From the NCBI GenBank assembly GCA_013397795.1, contig VZTJ01004744.1, forward strand, positions 1,175,841 to 1,239,840: a DNA stretch of 64,000 nt, read 5' to 3'. Positions 56,570 to 64,000 of this stretch are shown in pieces; the first letter of the stretch is position 1; each line of letters opens with the position of its first letter. The translations under genes were made by a program, and so were the position numbers. The notes below the pieces were generated by a model that was not told the DNA's origin, did no database searches, and worked only from the letters and a program-made list of their open reading frames with translations. This DNA comes from Orthonyx spaldingii (lineage: Eukaryota; Chordata; Aves; Passeriformes; Orthonychidae).

Positions 56570-57250
56570 GCAGATTTGGCAGCTAATGAGGGTTTTTCTC
56601 TTTTTAATTTTGAGATAAATGGATGTATCGATTTGCAGTTGTCGTAGCTAATGGAGCAGTAACCCAAGGGCTATTTAAACCTCGCTGCTATTGTGTGGCA
56701 CTTGGAAAGTCAAAAGAAGAGTGTGCATAAATAAATGGAACACGAAGTAAACTGACCTTTAAAAACAATACTGCCTCTAAATACCCATCCTGGTGTGTTA
56801 CTTGGTCCGCTTGGTGTGAGAACGGGAATTTATTTGGGCACGGGCTGCGCGTTGCGATCCCTCTCTGCTGTGGGGAGGGACCACAGCAGCTCTGAATGCC
56901 CAGAGCGAGGACTGCTGCAGTGGCACTGGTCCTGTGGGCTCGTTGTGTGTTCATCTCCTCCCTGGAATAGCTGCCAGGAGAGGGATATTGCTGCAGTGTA
57001 ATCGTCCGTCCCGTCTGGGCAAGGGCGCCCCGTGCTTTGCTTGTCAAAAGGCAACGAGGCGGGGCGTGCGCTCTCAAGTCTGCAAAGGGAAGGGGAATCC
57101 TGCTAGAATTGGCGACTTCATTCACCAAGCTGGCCTCGACAGAGCTCATTAAGTTCCCGTGTATTCATTTCAGGCTAATGGCTGTCATGCTGGCTGCTGT
57201 TTGATTTGCTGTAATAGACTTTTATGGCTTTCCAGTTCGCGAGGGCGTGC
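56570..57250. promoter_or_regulatory. Two AT-rich candidate conserved blocks
   Basis: The first block (56570-56790) has ggcagctaatgagg, tttttaattttgagataaatgg and gtagctaatggagc. The second (57100-57250) has gagctcattaagttcccg, caggctaatggctgtc and gctgtaatagac. The GC-rich part between them looks different. No repeat likeness. Confidence 0.25.
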
Positions 57251-57778
57251 GTGCCCGTGGCTGTGCCCTGTGGTGCTGCTGTAGTACATTAGTTAGCTGC
57301 TCATGTGCTTGCTACTCTGACCTTCAGGGTTTGTTCTCCTCTTGGATGCATCCCCTGCACTTCATCTCCTGCTCACAGCCTCTTTTTTACCCCCCTCACT
57401 CAACCCCAGGGTACCGCGTTTCTGGGAGTCCCAGGGTTTTGGCTTTTAAACAAGGAGAGATCTATTGCCAAGCCTGTGGCAGGCTGTTGTGGCCATGCCT
57501 CAGTTTCTGACAAGTCCAATCTGCTTTATCTAATCTTTTTTCCATTTGGCTGGATCCGTGGAGAACTCAGAGTTGTTGGATTGTCATGGTTCAGTGCTTT
57601 TAGGTGAAGCAAGCAAGTGGAGTGGAGCCAAGCCCCTGTGTTGGTTCTGTGGTACCTGGTGTGGTGGTGAGGTCAGGGTGGACTGTGGGTGCCTGCTGGG
57701 TTTTCTGTCCCAGTCCCCAGCAGGAAACCTTCTGGGGCTTCCACACAACTTCCCAGTTGCCTTTTGACTCCTGGGACA

Positions 57779-57911
57779 GTGGTGGAGTCACCATCCCTGG
57801 AGAGGATGTGGCACTTGGGGACATGCGTTAGTGGTGGCCTTGGCAGTGCTGGGGGAATGGTTGGACTCAATGATCCTACAGGGCTTTTCCAACCTAAACT
57901 GTACTATGAAG
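57779..57911 (+). mobile_element. CR1 LINE 3' end, sense, different subfamily
   Basis: The tail reads gtggtggagtcaccatccc, ggatgtggcacttgggg, ggttggactcaatgatcc and ttttccaacctaaactg. It is the CR1 tail type with 'ggactcgatgatc' rather than the 'tgcccatggcagg' type seen elsewhere. Confidence 0.85.
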
Positions 57912-58209
57912 TGAACAAACTTGAAGTCTAGTACCTGCTTGGGAAAAGCTGTTATCCCCCAAAAGCCCCCAACATCCTGAGCTTGCTGATCAAGTTCAAA
58001 CCATTTGTGGCCTTCTCTTGGCCTTGGAGCATCAGCAGTTCTCATGTGCTGGCAGAAAGTCATTTAATTGTTGGTTTCTTCACTGAATGTTCCCTCAGGA
58101 GGGTTCTGTTGGAGTTTCCTCTCCTTTTGTGCTCTCCCCACCTCATTCCTTCTGTTATATTTACAACACACTGACTGATTTATGAAGTGATGTGTATTAC
58201 ACCTTGAGG

Positions 58210-58359
58210 TTACACCCCCATCCCTGAAAGTGTTCAGGGACAGGGGTGGATGGGGCTCTGAGCAACCTGGTCTAGTGGAAGGTGTCTGTGGCAGGAGGTT
58301 GGAACTAGATGGTCTTTAATGTACCTTTCAACACAAACCATTCCATGATTCTTTGATCT
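58210..58359 (+). mobile_element. CR1 LINE 3' end, sense
   Basis: Blocks acccccatccctgaaagtg, ctgagcaacctggtctagtgg, ttggaactagatggtcttta and accattccatgattctttg mark an intact tail with terminal repeats. Confidence 0.92.
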
Positions 58360-58979
58360 TCCAGCAAAAAAGCTTGGCACTGGGCCAGAGACTGCAATTC
58401 AGCACCTCAGTCATTCATGAAATCACAGCTGCACCACAAGAGAAGTACCTGTAACTTCACAAGGACATGGGAATTACAACTCTGCTTCCAAATTTTGTAA
58501 CCAAAACCCGCCACCTTGGGAATACGCTCATCTCATCCCGAATTCAAGCAAGCGCCAGAAAAGGGGCAGGGCTGTGTGAAAGGAGTTTAAAAATGGAAAG
58601 GAAAGTTTCTGGTCTGCACACAGCAGTGTTGAGGCAACCACAGTCCAGCTTGCAGGTGTCTCATCTCCTGAGCTCAGCCCTGATTTGCCAATTTATTTTA
58701 ATTGGGAGGCAGGCAGGCACTCACCATCAGCAGCAGTCCCTTCTGCTCGGGGAGCAGCCTTTGGGATTGAGCCTTCACAAGCTGCTGGACACCATTTCCA
58801 TCCTTAATATGGGGGTGTAGCTGAAATCGTGGCTTTTATGATGTCTTTTTCTTAATTGTGCAGAAAAGTATTTGGCGGGGAAGGGGGAGAGGAAGGAGGG
58901 GAGCGTCACTGCCCTGTCCCACTGCACAGCCTGGAACCAGACCGTGCCACACGGCGAGCAGGGGCAGGGAGGAGCAGAG

Positions 58980-59110
58980 AAAGGCCCAAAAGCCCTTGCT
59001 GTAATTAAAATTATTATTTTGCTTTAAGGGTAATAATGTCAGTAATTACATCAGTTTCCCTGCCATCCTGCCTGGGAGTCTTCAGGGGCTCGTATAATTC
59101 TATTGCCGTG
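58980..59110. promoter_or_regulatory. AT-rich candidate conserved element
   Basis: Contains gctgtaattaaaattatta, gctttaagggtaataatg and cagtaattacatcag. Short, with no repeat likeness. Confidence 0.25.
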
Positions 59111-59345
59111 GCGCAAGGGCTGATGCTGCGCATACGAAGCAGCTGCCACGAGCTGAGCTCCCCTCAGCTGCATCAGCCATTCCCTTGCACACTCCCAGAC
59201 ACCTTCTGGGGCTTTTCTTCCTCCCCTCCTTTAAATAAAGAGCCTTTACAGCAGAGGTGATGATAACAGAGCTGATAAGGAAGATGTTCCTACCACATTG
59301 CAAAAATGGTCTATAGTCATTGCTGGATGCTTTCCTTCCTAATTT

Positions 59346-59368
59346 CTTTTTTTTTTTTTTTTTTTTTC
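59346..59368. repeat. Poly-T tract
   Basis: A run of more than 20 T; length uncertain. Similar shorter T runs occur at 40060, 43150 and 45943. Confidence 0.9.
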
Positions 59369-60158
59369 CACTCATTGTTTTTCTTCTCTCCTTATCCTTA
59401 TGCTTCCATGTGGAGTTCAGAACTGAACAAATAATTTGCAGTGAATAAATTACCCCCCAAAACCCAGCCTGCCCTTCCTTCCGCCACCTTCGAGCGTGCA
59501 AAATTTGCAAGCGTCTTGAACTTCTCCTCAGCAAATCGGATGCAGTTTAAAAAACATATTTATTTCGTGTGTTTTATTGTTTTTAAAACTTCCTAGAAAG
59601 GCAGCAAGCAATTTAGTGGGTTGTTGAAGCTGTGTTCATTAAGCACTGTTGGACAGAAAAGCTGGTTCTCCTTCCTGGGTAGATGAAGCACTTCCATCTC
59701 CCCTCCATCCTGGCATTCCCATTGGCGTGCCCAGTGCTGGTCACCTCTCACCTCCAGTGCCTGTTGGAGAAATAGGAAGTAGGGATTTGACTGGTGTTTG
59801 CTGTAGCCAGAGGGTCTCTGTTGCACAGGTATTTGGTGATAATCTGCAGCAGGCAAAACACTTTCCAAGTTTCCTGGACACCGTCAGTTTTAATCGTGTT
59901 TATTGTTGCTTTCCATGTGCAAGCAAAATGTAAATGGGCTGGGAAGTGCAGGCCCTGTCTTGGGCTTTCCTTCTGGCTTTGGGATGCTGGCAGTGTCTTC
60001 AGGCAAGAGCTTGGAAGCACAGCAGGCACCAGCTGTCATCTTCTCCCTGCTTTTTTCACCAGGACTGGAGAAAAGCACTTAAGCAGAACAGACTGCAGTG
60101 CATTGAGTAAAACGTGGGGTTGGGGCTGAAGGGGTTTGCACAGCTGACATTGTAGATG

Positions 60159-60376
60159 TCAGAATCCTGGAATGGTTTGGGTTGGAAGGGATATTTAAAG
60201 GTCGTTTAGTCCATTCCCCTGTCATGGGCAAGGATAATTTTCGCTGTCCCAGTGTGTTCCAAACCCTGTCCAACCTGGCCTTGGACACTTCCAGGGATCC
60301 AGGGGCAGCCACAGCTTCTCTGGGCATCCTGTGCCAGGGCCTCCCCACCCTCATTTCAAATAACTTTTTCCTTTGA
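60159..60376 (-). mobile_element. CR1 LINE 3' end, antisense
   Basis: Clear tail complement: tcagaatcctggaatggttt, gggttggaagggatattt, caacctggccttggacac, cagccacagcttctctggg and ccagggcctccccaccc. Confidence 0.93.
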
Positions 60377-61669
60377 AGCTATGACCAAGTGGGTGCTCAG
60401 ACCTGGAGCATCCCTCCCTCTGAAGGTCGTCTGTGTGCAGGTTTTTGTTGTGTTTGCTGTGACGCCAGAGCGTCTCGAGTGACGTCCTAGGGAGCAGCAA
60501 AATGTGCACTGTCCCTTGTCTGGATTCACCAGGGAACTGGAGACCCTGGTCCTTTAATACACGTGACCGAGGAGTGAAATGAGAGATGCAACAGAAACTA
60601 CTGGGGCGGAAAACTCCAAATGGCGTGGAAGTAATGTGTAAAGTGTCCTGGAGATAACAGTCATTTCCACCAGGCAAAACTTGGGCTCTTTCTGGAAGGG
60701 TACTGCAGCAGAAGGGGGGGAGGCCTGAAAATTAGAAATAGTCGTGCTGTTCTGGCCAGTGTAGTGCTGGGCAGGATGAGGGGGACGGGGAAAAGCAGAA
60801 AAGGGGGAAAAGAGCAGATTTTGACCAGAAAGGGAAGCCAGTGTGGGGCAGCAAGTAATTCAGTGCCTCCATGGAGGAGCTGTTGTGCTGGGAAATTAGG
60901 AAATTATCTTGAGGGAGAGGAAGGGAAAGTGCACAGCAACATTCTCTGAGTGAGGAGAACACAGGCAAAGAGGGGCAAGGTAACTTGGACAAATTAGTGA
61001 TGATTCCTCATGGAAGAAAGGGGAACAAGGAAAAACATCCTCACTCCCTGCGTGCTGAGGGCACGCCTCTGCTGATTTCACAGCTCTGATGGGTCTGTCC
61101 AGTGCCATCCCTGAGGTCAGGACAGTGTCTGAGCTTAGAATGGCTGATGCCAAGAGGTGATGGCTCCTCAGGATGCTCCTGGCCCTGCTGGCAGTGGCTT
61201 GCTCAGACCTCTGGAGCAGAAACTGTGGCCTGTGGTCCCACAGCCCTTCCTGCTGCAGGAGCAGCTTAGCTCTGGGCTGGAAGGTCTCTTTTGCAGGGGA
61301 CATTCCAGCCCAGCCCTTTCAGAGTAATTACACTTACACATCTGGGCAGCAGATGGCTTCAAGGTCTCTTCCCTGTCCCCGTGCTGCCGGGAACAGAGGG
61401 GTGAGGAGGGGATGAATGTGACCTGCTGGCAATTAGTTTTGTTTTATCTCGCTTTCCTCTGGTTACTGTCTTCTCCCAGAAGCCTGGGATGTAACTTATT
61501 ACCTCATGCCAGCCAGCAAAAGCTGCATTCTCTCCCCCCACGTCCCTGTTTTGTTTGCCTCCCTCTCTGTACCTCACCTTTGCAGTCAGCTGCAGGACCG
61601 TGCCTGGATGTAGGAATGGTTCTTAACTGGTTCAGGGGGTGAGTGGCAACTGCTCCGTGCCAGGAAGCA

Positions 61670-62440
61670 AAAAAACCCATCACTGAAAATATATTTAATG
61701 TTTTTTCCCCATTTAATCATGCAGTTTGCTGGTTTAGGCTCCTTTTTCAGTCGTGGTGCCTAAATTAAAGGATGATTAAGGTCGTGCTGAAAGGCGCTGT
61801 GCGAGAGATGCTGGAATTTTAGGGTTCAGGCTCTTTTCCACCTGCACTAACCAAGATCAGCAGCACATCCATGAGGTGGGCACACATTAGCATCCTCATT
61901 CTGTGCAGCACGGGAATGTGAAGCTGCAGCTGGCACAAGAGGCACTTTTTTCAATAAAAACACCATATTTAATTAAGATGGAAATATTTAGGGAAAATGT
62001 TGCCATTTTGACAGCAAAGCTGGGGAGAAATAGCTTTTCAAAAGAACCATAAAAATCGCTCTTGCAATAGATTCATTCCAATTTCTTCTTGAGAATTGCA
62101 TTTTGTGTTTTATTAGTTTGTAATGTGTCAGTGACAGTCATGTATAATAAGCTTTCTACCGCTGGTCAAACTTTGTGGTAAAATAATAGACTAAATCAGC
62201 CTTTCTATAAGTTTTTTTTTAAATATTTATGTGTGAACTGAACTGTTTTTGTATCAGTTTCAAACTGTTTTCATTACAAACGGAAGGAATTTGATCTAAG
62301 TAGAAGTTTCAATCAAAATTAGGCAGCCATTACTTAATTTCAACCATTAATTGCTGTGGGAACTTAAAATGTGGGTGATTTATTTCATCAGTGCAAATAA
62401 TGGAGAGAGCAGGGAAAGGGAATAGAGGGTTCAAGGCACT
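61670..62440. promoter_or_regulatory. Long AT-rich block in intron 6, candidate conserved element(s)
   Basis: About 770 bases are markedly AT-rich and non-repetitive, including tatttaattaagatgg, tgtataataagctttctacc, aaataatagactaaatcagc and accattaattgctgtggg. It is the largest such block in the window. No LINE protein or LTR ends are seen. Function is inference. Confidence 0.3.
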
Positions 62441-64000
62441 TTTGGTTCAAGGAGAAAAAATGGGGAGCTTTTAGTTTTAGGGATTTGCTTCACGGGAGGT
62501 TTGTAAAACATATTTTTTGTTTTTCTGAGAGAGGATTCAAACCCAGTGTGGGTGGAAAATGAGAGGTGGTCACGGCTGTCACTTTGTGTAGGGTGATGGC
62601 GGTTTGTCCCTCTTTTTCCAGGAAATTGAGCTCATTCTGCGTGGTCCAGGGGTTTTGCTGGGATGCCAGGGAGGTGTGTCTGGCCACATCTCCGAGCTCA
62701 GGTGATGGTTACACCAACAACCCCCTTGTTTTTCAAACCTTGCCTTGGCTTTCATCGTGGAAATGTCATATAATTGTCATGGAATTGTAAATCGAACTGG
62801 AAAGGGTAATGGGAAGGAGGGAAAGGAGAAGAGGAGCTATCAGTGGAGTCAGCCACCTCCTGCCCAGCCTGTGTGTGATTAATCTCAGTCACTCACATTT
62901 ATTTGGAGGCATCTCCTGACCTGGAGTCTGGCTGGTTGTGCCAGGATGGCCACCAACACTGCCTTCAAACTGGTGTTTCAGGAGGAAAAAAGGAGTTTGT
63001 AAATGATAGGCTGGCATGTTCATCCAAGGGGTGCTTTTTTAGCACTTCTCCGTTCATTACCAGGAGTGGAAGATGATCTTCCCCTAATTAGTAAATCTTT
63101 CTTTAGAGGTAAGCTGAGAGCGTGGTTCTCTCAGCTGTGGAAAAAGAGGGATCTACCCATGCTCCATCCCATAACCAGAGCTGGATGAACACCCCGAAAG
63201 GGGAACAAGTTTTACTGCCTATGTGATACAGATGATCCCAAATCTACCTGGGTCAGGAGCTACTGCACCAGTGCTTGGAAAATCACTTTATTAAACACGC
63301 TGGAAATGTGCAGCCAGATGTGTGTTTGCAGATTCCTCAGCCTCCCAGGAGGAAAAGCTCCAGGATGTGCTGTCTGTGCCTTGCCTTTGAGGGGGCTGGG
63401 AGGGTTAAAGCACGGAGCTGTTCTACTGCAGTGAACAGCTGATGGCCTGTGAAACATCCCAGGGGTTTTTGGCTGGTGGGGGAAATAGCAGGACAGGTGG
63501 ATGTTTTGTTTTCCTGTGTAGAACTCATGCCTGTGGGGAAAGAAAGTCTGCAAAGAGGCTGTTCCTGCTGGTGTGAGCCCCACGAGGATTGTGGCACTGC
63601 AAGTCACCCCAGTCCTGGGATCAACAGGGAAATGGGTGTCAGGGAGAAAGGCCAGGAGCTGTGCAGGTGGGGATGTCTCTGCCCTGTGGGACACATTGCC
63701 TCTGAGCACACCTGCAAGGGCCTGAGGACTGCCTGAGCTTCAGGAGGAGTGCTGGAAGCCTGGATCCTCCTCCAGTGGTGGGGATCACCACCAGCCTGGT
63801 GTCCCACCATGTCACTGCAAGGCTTTCCCTCGCTCTCCTCCTTTCTGAGGGCCTCGAACACCAGACCTGCCCTGTCTGAAGGGCAATTTTCCCTGCGAGG
63901 TTGCACTCCAGAGCGTGTGCTCCATCATCTGTCCCTCGTCACCACCTCGACGTCTCACAGGTCACCGCTGATCTGCCAGACAGTGTTGGGAGGAGCTCAG

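Larger units (their letters stand above)
53815..64000 (+). other. CDH23: CDH23 intron 6, 5' part (runs off the window)
   Basis: This intron is at least 10.2 kb. It holds CR1 copies on both strands (54285, 55418, 57779, 58210, 60159), a poly-T tract (59346-59368) and AT-rich candidate elements (56570-57250, 58980-59110, 61670-62440). From 62450 to 64000 I see no repeat, exon or RNA gene. Confidence 0.85.

Noticed and set aside
53815..64000. Search for the next CDH23 EC2 exon and for nested genes (C10orf105, VSIR)
   Set aside because: No frame shows EC2 residues, cadherin DxNDN motifs, or either nested gene. They must lie beyond the window.

Overview
This is a vertebrate, almost certainly avian, nuclear genome window. 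The evidence is spliced vertebrate genes with GT-AG introns, many 5'-truncated CR1 LINE 3' ends (the dominant retrotransposon of birds), no primate- or rodent-type SINEs, and a conserved gene order. I cannot name the species. Only two protein-coding genes are supported, both on the + strand: the terminal exon of SLC29A3 (lysosomal/mitochondrial nucleoside transporter ENT3) and the 5' end of CDH23 (cadherin-23, upper half of the hair-cell tip link). The order SLC29A3-CDH23 matches human 10q22.

Layout. Positions 1-322 are the end of an SLC29A3 intron. The last coding exon is 323-995, with a probable 3'UTR to about 2925 that ends at an AATAAA followed by a GU-rich element. About 7.5 kb of intergenic DNA follows, with three CR1 tails, short tandem duplications, an AT-rich island and a 1-base N at a poly-A tract. 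A CpG island at about 10190-11190 is the likely CDH23 promoter; it holds a probable non-coding exon 1 ending at a CAG|GTAATG donor (10751|10752). CDH23 coding exons are 19691-19760 (signal peptide), 22965-23042, 50553-50695, 53505-53552 and 53722-53814. Joined, they give one open frame of 144 codons with matching phases: a 24-residue signal peptide, the whole EC1 cadherin repeat with its calcium motifs, and the first residues of EC2. Introns are about 8.9, 3.2, 27.5, 2.8 and 0.17 kb, plus a last intron running off the window. No later CDH23 exon is visible up to 64000.

The rest is intron. It holds 18 recognisable CR1 pieces, two solo LTRs of endogenous retroviruses that each landed inside a CR1 tail (TG...CA ends, with target-site duplications of 5 bp and 6 bp), and an ancient CR1/L3-type reverse-transcriptase fossil at about 49470-49760 that still reads as a protein. 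It also holds microsatellites, two N runs at homopolymers, and a series of AT-rich stretches with clustered homeodomain-like ATTA motifs that are candidate conserved regulatory elements. I found no tRNA, rRNA, CRISPR or prokaryotic-type features.

The most interesting points are the two nested LTR insertions, which sit about 20 bp apart on the CR1 consensus, the protein-like LINE fossil, and the candidate enhancer cluster in the 27.5-kb intron that splits the EC1 coding region. Exon calls rest on splice-site reading plus recalled family sequence. No database search was run.
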